From Thermothielavioides terrestris NRRL 8126 (lineage: Eukaryota > Ascomycota > Sordariomycetes > Sordariales > Chaetomiaceae): a DNA stretch of 64,000 nt. Positions within the stretch are counted from its first letter, which is position 1. Each line of letters starts with the position of its first letter. Location of the stretch: assembly GCF_000226115.1 (NCBI RefSeq), contig NC_016457.1, forward strand, positions 4,030,001 to 4,094,000, written 5' to 3'. The notes beneath the pieces were generated by a model. The model searched no databases, had not been told where the DNA came from, and was given only the letters and a program-made list of their open reading frames with translations. Of the stretch, positions 43,989-53,597 are shown piece by piece. The translations under genes were made by a program, and so were the position numbers.

Positions 43989-45687
43989 CGTTTCTCAACG
44001 GCGGGGCTGATGATAGGGGGAAGACGCGCGAACTGGTTTATGTAGGGGCTGCCACCGACGTCACCATCTCTTCCACCTCGCCGCCACCATATCATTGTCA
44101 CAAGTCATCAATGTACACCATCCAAAAAAGCCCAGGCGAGACACAAACTACAACACGTCGCCCCTCCATCCCAACATGACGGTCCCAGACCCAAGTGGGA
44201 CCGAGTCCGCAACAAGCTGGCAGTACTACGAAGGTGTGGTCGTTGGGTGCGCATTCAACGGCCTCGAAGTTGCCCGAAGCGTCATCTCCAGCTGTTCGGT
44301 TAGGCGCTTGAATAAGCTCCGGGGGAGATGAAACAGGAGACTGACATGCTAGAGACCAAAACGAAGTTCATAGGAAACAACTCGTTGTATGAGCCAAGCC
44401 TTGAGATACTAACCCCCTTAGCAGGTGGTGATCTTCTCCGTGCAGTCACTTCTCCAGCTATGGGTATCTCGCCCACCGAAGAGTGGATGTTCGGCATAGG
44501 AAAGAGAGACAGACCCCTTGCTCTTGGCGATAACCCGCAAAAAAGTATATGATTGAACGTCGAGTAAGTTCTGGTTGTGAGCACAACCGGTTCAAGAAGC
44601 GATCTGCTCCCTCGTCAGTAGCTATTTACCTAGACGACCTCTCGACTCGGATGTTCTCATTCGTGATAAGTTGCCTGTTGTGGTTGACGGGCTGCAACGC
44701 AACCGCTAAAAGGCCGGAGGTGCCGACAGCAGAGAGGTGCTACGGCAGCAGAAACATTGATGAATGGGTACAGAACAATCGCCTGCGCTGCCGTTGAGGA
44801 GCTTCACAATCAGTAAGGTAAGCGTAAAGGCAAGGCAGGAGTAGACTAACTAATGAATGGTACACATCAGGGAGGGATGGGTTTGCTTTAGATGTTGGCT
44901 TTGTGAGGAAAGAGAGTGTGTGGTGAGAGCGAGAGAAGAGGGGGGCAGGAGAGAGAGAAGAGAGAAGGGGAAGAGAAAGCCAACAAGACCTGAAGCCATG
45001 ATATTTCCGTGGCTGGCTTATTAGAGACAAAGAGTTGAGGAAGGGAAGATGCACCACTTCGGCGAGGTCTCAATGCTTCTCGCAGGAAGCTCAAACAACC
45101 CAAGAGAAATTGGCCACAATAGAACCCTTGAGCGTGCTCCATACCCCTTACCTCATCCACGACTGCCGATGCGCTAGATCCAGGACGATGGCCAGGAGAA
45201 AATAGAACCTACCCAACGTTTGCTAACGACCCTCCCCGTTCAGCGGGCCCAAGACTCCGCATGAGATCAACCTAGATTCAACATGCTGTAAGGGGAAGAA
45301 CCCAGAGTGTGAAACAGGAAGACACTGGCCGCCTGTCTAGCCATCCGGCGAATGTCCTCACAGCCGGACCAGCCCGCGGGTTGTCTCTCCCTCTGTCAAG
45401 ATCATGCCCAACACCCGCAACGCGCCTGGCCGATCCAGTCGCTCGGTCCGGGGCCCAACTTGCGTCTCTCGGCATGAAGAAACGGAGGGAATTGCTCAGA
45501 GGACGGTGCTAGTTTGACGCCGGCAGATGTCCATTCACATCCCGTAATTCTAGTAAGACATGCCGAATATTAAGCCCCAAACGCCATTCGCCGCCCAGAC
45601 TCAAAACAAGCCAACCTCCTTTGAACACCGACCAAGTGAGAACGCCCAGAAGAGAGCCATAAATGACACCGAGATCAAAAGCTGAAC

Positions 45688-47288
45688 TCAGGCCTCAAAC
45701 TCTTTCTGCAGGTAGACGCAAGATACTATAGCGTGGTCGCGCTCGTACGGTTCTGTAGCCGTCATCAGTACACGAGGCCCAGCCTCAGCGTGGTGTGCTC
45801 GCGGTTGAACTTACCGAGAGTAAGCTGCTCCTTGGGGAAGAACTTAGCTTCCCGAAGCTTCTGGACTTCGCTGGCGAAGACTTGCTCAGGGGGCGCTGGG
45901 GCAATGTGAGCGATGCATCAGGGAAAAGACAGATGAAGTAAGAACCGGCTTACCAGTGCTGTCAATGCAGCTGGCCTTGATGGAGATGAGGAGGCCACCG
46001 CCCTGTTTCAGGAAGAGCTTGGCGTTGATACCGACAATTCTGGCCTGATCGGGCTGGGCAACATCGGCGAAGATGACATCGACCATCGGGAGAAGCATCC
46101 GGTAAGCCATGGGCTTGCGAGCATCCTCCACAATCCTGTGACGGTGTGAGCCACATTAAGTCCCTCGGAGTTCCCAGATCAAACCGTTGCTTACGGGATA
46201 ACGTTGGTTCGGCGCGTCTAACAAAGAAAGTGATCAGCATCTCTTCGAGCCGTACAGCATCCGGTTGGGAGGACATACCGCCATGTTGATGAGATCTCTG
46301 CCGGAACGGTGGGAGAACTCGACAGCCTATACGGATTTGGTCAGAATTTGACGGCATCCAAGTGGCATGATCGTCGACATACGTAGACAGAACCAGTTGG
46401 CCCGACGATATCGGCAACGTGGGAGACTGAGGTACCGGAGGCCGCACCCAGGTAGAGCACCTTGGAACCGGGTTTCATGTAGATGGTCTCGAGACCACCC
46501 AGGATACCCGCAGCAAGCTTACTCCGGCTGTGTCATATTAGCATGTGACGCGGGGTGCTTGAAATGGGAACAACTAACAAGGGGTTCCAAATCTGCGCGA
46601 TTCTAGGTTAGCTGACGCGTAACGACAGTAGAAGGCCTAAGTGGTCCCAGAAGTGAAGAACTCACGCGGTACTCGGTCTTGGTAGCAACACCATCCGCTC
46701 CTTGGGCAGCGTTCTCGACCGAGATTCTCTTCTCGCCGTACACGGACTCGCCAGGAACCAGGTTGGCAGTGGCAAGCAGATCCTCCTTTCCACCACGGGC
46801 GACGAAGACGCCCTTGTGACGGTGGGGTTCGACGACAACCTTCTTGCCGCCCTTCGCTCCCTTCGAACCGCCCTTGGCACGGCCGCCACGAGCACTGCAC
46901 ACGCACGTTAGCAAGACCAGGCATCGGCCGATTCAAGGGACACAGTACACACCCTCCGCGGCCACGACCGGCAGGGCCACCACGCCCGCGACCAGCAGGG
47001 CCACCACGACCACCGGCACCTGTAACCATTCTGGTTAGCGACCACGTTGATTTCGTCGAGATGGTTCAATGGTAGCGGCAGGCTCAGAAGCGGCCCCAGC
47101 CGAGGGCAGAGAATATGAGTTCCCAGATGCGAGAAATCAAAACCCTGCAGCAAAACGTCGCGACAGATCTGAGGATCGCTAGACTTACCACTACCGCGAC
47201 CGCCTTTCGCTCCTCCCCGACCGCCGCGATCACCGCCGCGGAAGTTACCCCCCCGGCCGCCGCCTCTTCCACCACGGTCAAAGGCCAT
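45688..47288 (-). CDS. NOP1: Fibrillarin, rRNA 2'-O-methyltransferase
   Basis: Ten exons on the minus strand: 47288..47189, 47019..46953, 46894..46666, 46592..46579, 46527..46383, 46326..46279, 46217..46195, 46135..45954, 45895..45815 and 45752..45688. All junctions are GT..AG and in phase; 317 aa, the normal fibrillarin length. Role: methyltransferase of box C/D snoRNPs in the nucleolus, guiding 2'-O-methylation and pre-rRNA processing. Evidence: an N-terminal Gly/Arg (GAR) domain to about residue 70, [20 protein letters not shown], the SAM-binding VLYLGAASG (160-168) followed by [25 protein letters not shown], and the C-terminal [14 protein letters not shown]. Exon 4 has only 14 nt and exon 7 only 23 nt, and there are nine introns in a 954-nt coding sequence. 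It is divergent to RPL17. Start at MAFDRGG is the family's usual N-terminus. Confidence 0.97.
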
Positions 47289-47839
47289 TGCGTCGAAAGT
47301 GTTGTTACGTCCGAGACCCGGCGCGTTGGTCTTATATCGGTCGGACTCGGTTGTGCCGAATGGGTTGTTGTACACACGCGGCCCTCGAAGCAATGGGTGC
47401 GAATACGCGAATACGCGGCCTCGTTGAAGTCGTCGAGAAGCTTATGGAGCTGGATGCAAAATTTCCTTGGACTCGACAAAAAAAAGCGGGCCGAGCCTTG
47501 GCTCTGGCCTCCGTCGGCTGCGAGTTATGAGGCGTTCTGAGTGGTCAGCATTGAGGTCACGGCAAGCTTGTTTTCAGCCTTATCTCGCGCGAGGCGAAAA
47601 ATCTGTGCAGTTACGTTACTATCCTTAGCAACCTTACCCTTGTCGAGAGCGGCTGGAGCCAGTCTGGAGCCAGTCTGCAGCCCTTGCCTCAGGCAGAAAC
47701 TCCGCCCACACAAGCCAATCAATCGCAGCCCACAGAGCCCTAATCGCGAAAATCCATTTGGCGCCAAAATTTGGGAACAGCCATCTTTCCCGAACTCCAA
47801 ACTCGGTCGATCCCGTCCTCACGTCGACAAACAGTCAAG
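47289..47839. promoter_or_regulatory. Bidirectional promoter NOP1 / RPL17
   Basis: A 551-bp spacer between the start codons of two ribosome-biogenesis genes. On the RPL17 side I see CCAAT (47715-47719) and AGCCCTAA (47736-47743), the latter similar to CCCTA-type elements known in fungal ribosomal-protein promoters. An 11-bp direct repeat TGGAGCCAGTC lies at 47654-47675. No obvious TATA box. Motif roles are inferred by resemblance. Confidence 0.6.
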
Positions 47840-48788
47840 ATGGTTAGTCACCTTCACGAGCCCGGGGTTGTCCTCGATTTCTGCGAAATGCGACGTTCTC
47901 GCGGAATTTCTGCCGCTCAAATGGGGAGCGTTGCAGGGGGGAAGGATGCTGAGCGGACAGTTCCGAGACCAGGCTGACCGGAGCTTCTACGATACGTTAG
48001 GTTCGGTACGCTGCGACTGAGATCTCACCGGCGAAGTCGGCTCGCTCCCGCGGGTCGTACCTCCGGGTGTCGTTCAAGAACACCCGCGAGACGGCCCAGG
48101 CCATCAACGGCTGGAAGCTCCAGCGCGCCCAGAAGTTCCTCGAGAACGTCATCGAGAAGAAGGAGGCCGTTCCCATGAGACGCTACGCTGGCTCTACCGG
48201 CCGGACCGCCCAAGGTACGAATCGATGAAGCGAGCACTTGCTGGGGGTGACGATCTGGGGGAAATGGGGCATTGGAGGAACCAAGGCGGCCGACCCGCCA
48301 ACATGCAATTTGGAGCCGAGTTATGGGGGGAGGGGGCTGACATTATGGGTTGGGGAATGGGGCTGATTGTCGTGGAAAACAGGCAAGCAGTGGGGTGTCT
48401 CGCGCGCTCGCTGGCCCGTCAAGTCCGCCCAATTCCTGCTCGGTCTCCTCAAGAACGCCGAGGCCAACGCCGATGCCAAGGGTCTCGACACTGGCAACCT
48501 GATTGTGAAGCACATCCAGGTCAACCACGCCCCCAAGCAGCGCCGCCGGACATACCGCGCCCACGGTCGCGTACGTTTCTCGAATTCCGAGCATATGCTG
48601 GGCAGGGCGTCGAGCGGCTGACATTGGCACAGATCAACCCCTACATGTCCAACCCGTGCCACATCGAGCTCATCCTCACCGAGGCCGATGAGGCCGTTCA
48701 GAAGTCGGAGGCTGTCGTCCGCGACGAGTCGCACCTTAGCTCCAGGCAGCGCGGTGTCCGCATTCGCCGGGCCATCACGGCTGCTTAA
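47840..48788 (+). CDS. RPL17: 60S ribosomal protein L17 (uL22)
   Basis: Four exons: 47840..47842, 48001..48214, 48383..48570 and 48633..48788, encoding 186 aa, the usual length of fungal L17. The first coding exon is just the ATG, followed by a 158-nt intron with donor GTTAGT and acceptor GTTAG; the other introns are 168 and 62 nt. The protein reads [19 protein letters not shown].., then [20 protein letters not shown], the conserved [20 protein letters not shown] block, [20 protein letters not shown] and a basic C-terminus. Role: component of the large ribosomal subunit lining the peptide exit tunnel. An early intron directly after the start codon is common in fungal ribosomal-protein genes and often boosts expression. 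It is divergent to NOP1 and convergent with UCH37. Confidence 0.97.
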
Positions 48789-49391
48789 GTCGAGGGACTG
48801 GTAGTTGCGTTGGGGACAGGGGGTTCTTTTTGCCTGGGCTTGGCTTTCTTCCGGAACGGTGTACGCGAGCATGGCATTTTTTCGGGTCAAGGCTACGATT
48901 CCACAAAATGAGGAGTCGGTCACGAACGATACTCAATACAGAAGGATTGAGGACCGTTGAGGGTGCACGCGGAGCCGGATGGGATACAGGGGCGCTTAAC
49001 CGAATACCATTGCATTGACTTGAATGCCGCCGCGACGAAACGCTCCGAGAATAGAGGAGAAGGCATGCCGTTCTGGCCAATTCAGGCTCATTGTCTGCGT
49101 CGCTGGTGAACAGTTACCTCTGCTTTCGGTCCTGGTGCTGTACGCTCCGTACTGAGCGCTTCCCCCGTGGTAACTGAACCGAGGCTTTAAAAGCCGCCAA
49201 GGGAGGGATGTTATCGGACAGTTGGTGATGATAGTGGCAGTTCGCCATCTCTTCAGTTCAGTTTATCGAGGAACGACTTGCTCAACCCCGGCATGGGTAT
49301 ATCCGATTTGCTAGAGTTTGAAGTGATAAGCTGAGCCTACCACACACTCCACCATGTCCAATGTCCGCCATCTCTTCCCCTGCTCCTATTC
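48789..49391. other. Intergenic, convergent 3' ends
   Basis: This 603-bp region holds the 3' UTRs of RPL17 and UCH37. No gene is seen. It has a CGCTCCGTACTGAGCG imperfect palindrome near 49143-49158. Confidence 0.55.
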
Positions 49392-50577
49392 CTACCCGGC
49401 CATCTCGACATCCTCTCCGCCACCGCCGCCCTTCTTGCGCTCCTCTATCCTTTTCCTCATCTTTTCCTTGCCCTGGTCGATCCACCTCTCATACGCCCCC
49501 TCTCCTTCCTTCAGCTTGGCCGCGACGACGCCTTTCAACACCTCGCCGGCGAAGCCGACGAAGTTATGCCTCCGCAGCGCATTCTCGAACTGCCAGTCGC
49601 GCCGCTTCCGCTCCTCCCGCGCCAGCAGCTCGGCGTCCCCGATCTCGCGCGCGCGGATCCGCAGGTCGCGCACCATGGCGAGCAGGTTGAAGCGGATCTC
49701 GGCGGCGTCGTAGCGCGCGATGCGGCGGCGCAGCACGTCCATGACGCGGGCGGGGAACTCGCCGCGCGCGCAGGGCCCGTGGGCGATGGGCGCCGGCTGC
49801 AGGCCGTCGAGCTCGTACAGCGTGCCGCCGACGGGCGTGTAGGCGACGAAGTGGAAGGCGTCCTCGCCGGCCTCGTCGGCGGCCCGCTGCGTCTCGTCCG
49901 CGAACGGCGACGACCGCGCGAAGCTGTTGTGCACGCCCCGGATCAGCTCCGAGTTGGACAGCGCCTCGCCCCGGTACTCGGGCGGCAGCGCCATGGTGAA
50001 CTCGCGGAAGTCGCGCAGCGCCTCGCCCACGTCGACCGTCTCGTCTTCGTCGTCGCCGCCACCGCTGCTGCTGTTGCTGTCGCCTACCTTGTTAAGCAGC
50101 ACGCTGAGCAGCGCTTGGGTGCCGCAGGCGTTCTGGATGGTCTGCGCGGCGAAGAAGAGCCGCTCGGCAGCATCGTGGTCGAACGTGCCGTCCAGGGGCT
50201 TGTCGCTGGCGCGGTAGGGGGTGTCGGTCGGGTACTTGAAGAGGAAGATGACGCCGTACACGGGGTGGAGCTGCGCTAGGGCGTCCGGGTCGAGCGACAG
50301 GAGCTCCTCGAACTGAACGTTTTTCACGCCGAGGTTGTCGAGCAGGTAGGTGAAGACGCCCTGGTGCCGTCACCCGTCAGCTACTGCTCTGACGCTGAGC
50401 GATGGAAGCGGAGACCGCTCCCCGTTTGCTCATGCTGGGATCTGCCAGTTTGGGTAATGGAATGGCGGGAACGTACGGCATCGGACTCGACTATGATTCG
50501 TTGGTCAGCGAGTTTAGCTGCTTGGAGCATATCCGGGGATGCGAGTGAAGCCTACTGGTATTCCAACCGCCGCTCAT
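49392..50577 (-). CDS. Ubiquitin C-terminal hydrolase, UCH37/UCHL5 type
   Basis: Three exons: 50577..50556, 50490..50477 (14 nt) and 50360..49392, encoding 334 aa. The junctions rebuild the family start MSGGWNTIESDAGVFTYLLDNLGV, which strongly supports them. Role: cysteine deubiquitinase that in animals and fission yeast binds the proteasome lid through Rpn13 and trims ubiquitin chains. Catalytic residues are visible: Gln85 (oxyanion), Cys91 in QNACGTQ, His182 in DAFHFVAY and Asp197 in LYELDGL. The crossover region carries an acidic insert (GGGDDEDETVDVG) after LLNKVGDSNSS. The C-terminus has the UCH37-type helical extension, with YERWIDQGKEKMRKRIEERKK and a Gly-rich tail. Length agrees with UCH37, longer than UCHL1/YUH1. 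Confidence 0.95.
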
Positions 50578-51193
50578 CGTGGCCGCCCCGACACTGCTGC
50601 GGCCCCTAAGCTCTGCTTGTTGCTGATTCTCTCGTTGACGCCCCTGCCGCCGAACAAAGAAGTGCACCTAAGAAAGTGTGCCGGTGGCAGAATCTTTAGA
50701 TCTTCAAGAAACGCCGAAATGCTGGTACTTGTCCAAGGTTGTGACCGATGATGCAGTTCCTTCGTTGCCTGTCAGATTGATAAGATAAGCTCAAAACGGG
50801 GAGCTGAGGCTGGAGCTTGAGCTTGCTTGGCAGCTGGTATCAGCTGAAAAGCAGACTGCTTGAATCAACAAAAGGGGCTCAAGGTTAATTCGCCAGTGAT
50901 ACGGAACACGGAGCTTAAATCTCGCAAATTCGGGAATGGGGGACACTCGCTCCATGACATGCTGGTACGCATTTCTCAGTCAGTGGATGCCTCTGTACTG
51001 GGGCATCAAAAGTACAAGCGACTAAGCCTAGATGCCCCGTCCCAAGGCACCAAAGATGCAGACAACGGCTTCTCTTCCCCCTCTCAGCCGGACTCACAGA
51101 GACAGTGGAACATTGTCTGTGTCAGTGTCTGTACCCATAAGGCTGGCCGACGCAGCCAAAGCCCACAGTGTCTGCCCAAGAACCCTACCACGA
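50578..51193. other. Intergenic, 616 bp
   Basis: Promoter side of UCH37 and 3' side of the purine permease (both minus strand). No other gene is supported. Confidence 0.5.
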
Positions 51194-53597
51194 TCAAAAC
51201 GGCTGGCGGAAAGGCTCCGGGGTCGGGATTCTGGGTGAGCCCGTCCCGTCTGTTGCGTTCTTCGACCCAACATGGGATCGGTACTGCTCGAAGCTTCCAG
51301 CCTCGTCGCAAGAGTCCAAGGCGAAGGAGGCATTCCTCGACTTCCGGTGCTTTACCCAGTAGACGAGCCTAAAGAAGGCCCTCACCATCCACGGCCACTC
51401 TCCGCGCGGGCGCCACGACCAGTATTCCTTCAAATCGTACTTCGCAGGGAGGATGTTTCCACCGGAAAGTTTGACGACGATCCAGACGGCTCCGTTAATG
51501 ACGGTGTAGGTGAAAAGGCCGCTGGGCGAGGCTTGTTAGCTGGACAGAACGCAAGCAGAGGCAGAGCAGTGGCCGCACTCACGCGATCAGCCCGTAGGCA
51601 CAGCTGTAGCTGAAGGGAATGAAGGCCAGCGTGACAAAGGACGGCACCGCGTCGCCGATGTAGGCCCAGTTGATTTTGGTGACCTGCCGAATCATCATGC
51701 AGCCGACCTGGGGGAGCACAGTTAGCTCTTACCCTGTCTCGTCTTTCAATCTGAGCAGGGACGGGGAGCCTACCAGTATGAGCGTGCTTCCCGTCGCCCA
51801 AGGCGGAATCGACGCAAACAGCGGAGCAAAGAACAGCGAGACCAGAAAGCACAGGCCAGTGACAACAGCGGTCAGACCGGTGCGACCACCCTCAGCAATT
51901 CCAGCGCTGCTCTCAATGAACGCAGTGACGGGCGAGCACCCGAGCAATGCCCCGAACGAGATGCACACGGCGTCGACGCAGAAGGCGACGGTGGAGCGCG
52001 GGAAGTCGGACTCGTCCCGGCGCGCCCTGCTGCAGAACCGGGCCATCGAACACAGCGTCGCGGTGCAGTCGATGATGTCCACGTACAGGAAGGTGAACAG
52101 GGCGAGGGCGAAATGTGAGCCCCCCTTTCCGGTGAGATCCCACTGCTGCCGTGCCAGCGTGTGGCGGATCGGATGGAAGTTGACGACTTTGGAGAAGAAG
52201 TCGAACCGGTGGTTGCCGTCGGGGGTATCGGGGAAGTACGTCAGCGGGGTGTGGCGCCTGGTAAGCCGCATGTGAGCAGGTGCGTGAATGCTTCAGGGGC
52301 GTTGGTGTCAGGAGGACTCACGGCCATGACAAGAAGGAAACAATGGCGATGCCGATGATGATGGCTCCTTTGACGCGGAATGCCATCAGGATGGTCGTGA
52401 GCAGCCCACCACACATGATACCAACCCACATCTATCCGATCTTGTCAGTTGCCATGTCAAATGGCGGAAGACACCAGGGCAGTTGGTAGGCACATACCTT
52501 TGGGCTTGTCAGGATCCCCGTTGTGCACTGGTTACTTTCATGGAGATCCTCAGCTGGACACCCTGCCAGGGCGAGCGGCGTGGCAATGCCTCCGGTGACG
52601 ATGCCGATCCCTGAAGTGTACGACATGCCGATGAGAGTCAAGAACAGGCCGATCCCCACGCCGCTTGCGATCTTGATGGTGCCAGGAATGATCTTGATCA
52701 GCCAATGCCGCATGCCCGTCAGGGCCAGGAACATGAATATCCAGCCCTCCATGAACACAGCAGTGAGGGCGATGCGGTAGTTGATCGGTCCCGTGCCTTT
52801 GGCACCAACGACTTGGTAAGTGAAGTAGGCATTGAGACCCATCCCGGGACTGTGAGTGCAGTCAGTTAGGCTGCATCTACGCCGTTGCTCACTAGCACGT
52901 ACGCAAGAGCGACTGGGAGGTTGGCCAGAAGACCGAACAAAATGCTCGAGACGCCGGCCACTGCGCTGGTGGCGGTTATCAGGTCGAGCTTAACATCTAA
53001 CTCGAACCGTCAGCGAAGCGAATTCTCCCAGCAACCTCCGCCGTCTCTCAACTGACCATTGTAGCATTCGGTCCACTCCGCCATGTTGGCGCAGTTGCCC
53101 GCCGGGTCATACGGCTTTTCACATGGGCAGCCATAGCCGGACTCCGCGAGGATGGATGCCTGGAAGGATCAGTCAGTTAATGGCATTTGGAGAGCGAGAG
53201 AACGGAGCCGCTTTCATACATTTACAGCAATGATGTAGGCCATGGTGGCGAACGTCGTCAGACCTGCACGTATCTCGGTCGATAGGCACGTGTCTTCGAT
53301 TTCCTTGGGCTGCAATAACACGGTTTTGTCAGTGACATTGCTTGTTGCCCAAAAAGAAAGGAAGCTCTCTTCAAAGGCACCACTTACGTGCCCACATCCT
53401 CCAAGGCGGAACAACAAGCCTACAGGCGACTTGCTGGCACGATAGTTGACACGCTGGATAAAACTGCTGATCCCATTTCCCCATCGTTCAAACCAACTCG
53501 GGCGACCAGCCTGGGGTTCTTCATCCGTGATCCTGGTGGCATTCGTAGGGTGCATCTCGATCTCCTCGCTGCGAAGGTCAGCGACAGCGCTCGTCAT
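51194..53597 (-). CDS. azgA: AzgA-type purine (adenine/guanine/hypoxanthine) permease
   Basis: Nine exons: 53597..53388, 53309..53220, 53159..53057, 52996..52903, 52849..52498, 52431..52322, 52257..51774, 51707..51583 and 51521..51194. All junctions are GT..AG and in phase (introns 53-78 nt); 631 aa. Family: AzgA-like proton-purine symporters of the plasma membrane. Supporting blocks: FIQRVNYRASKSPVGLLFRL, the N-terminal TM1 region STEIRAGLTTFATMAYIIAVN, the Cys-containing extracellular loop (GYGCPCEKPYDPAGNC), GMGLNAYFTYQVVG, and GCSPVTAFIESSAGI, the conserved substrate-region motif of the family. More than ten hydrophobic segments are present. I start at MTSAVADLR; an in-frame upstream Met (53744) exists, but the extra residues look like 5' UTR. 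The C-terminal 70 residues are polar. Substrate range is inferred from the family. Confidence 0.95.

Larger units (their letters stand above)
34000..45687. other. Gene-poor region, right part (11.7 kb)
   Basis: No protein gene is supported. The DNA has a lower density of long frames than the gene blocks, and carries palindromes (CATACCTAGGTATG at about 34334-34347, TTACCTAGGTAA at about 39760), CCTA tandem repeats (35291-35306), TAGTGTAG hairpins (35324-35345, 36134-36167, 39691-39714, 41665-41695), a 13-bp triple repeat (41825-41863) and a tRNA-like relic (43881-43988). The last kilobase is the 3' flank of fibrillarin. Most of the rest shows nothing I can interpret. Confidence 0.55.

Noticed and set aside
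47020..47188. snoRNA inside the 169-nt fibrillarin intron 1
   Set aside because: No TGATGA C box; a lone CTGA is not sufficient.
48215..48382. Box C/D snoRNA inside RPL17 intron 2
   Set aside because: CGATGAA and CTGA lie in suggestive places but the C box has two mismatches and no terminal stem is evident.
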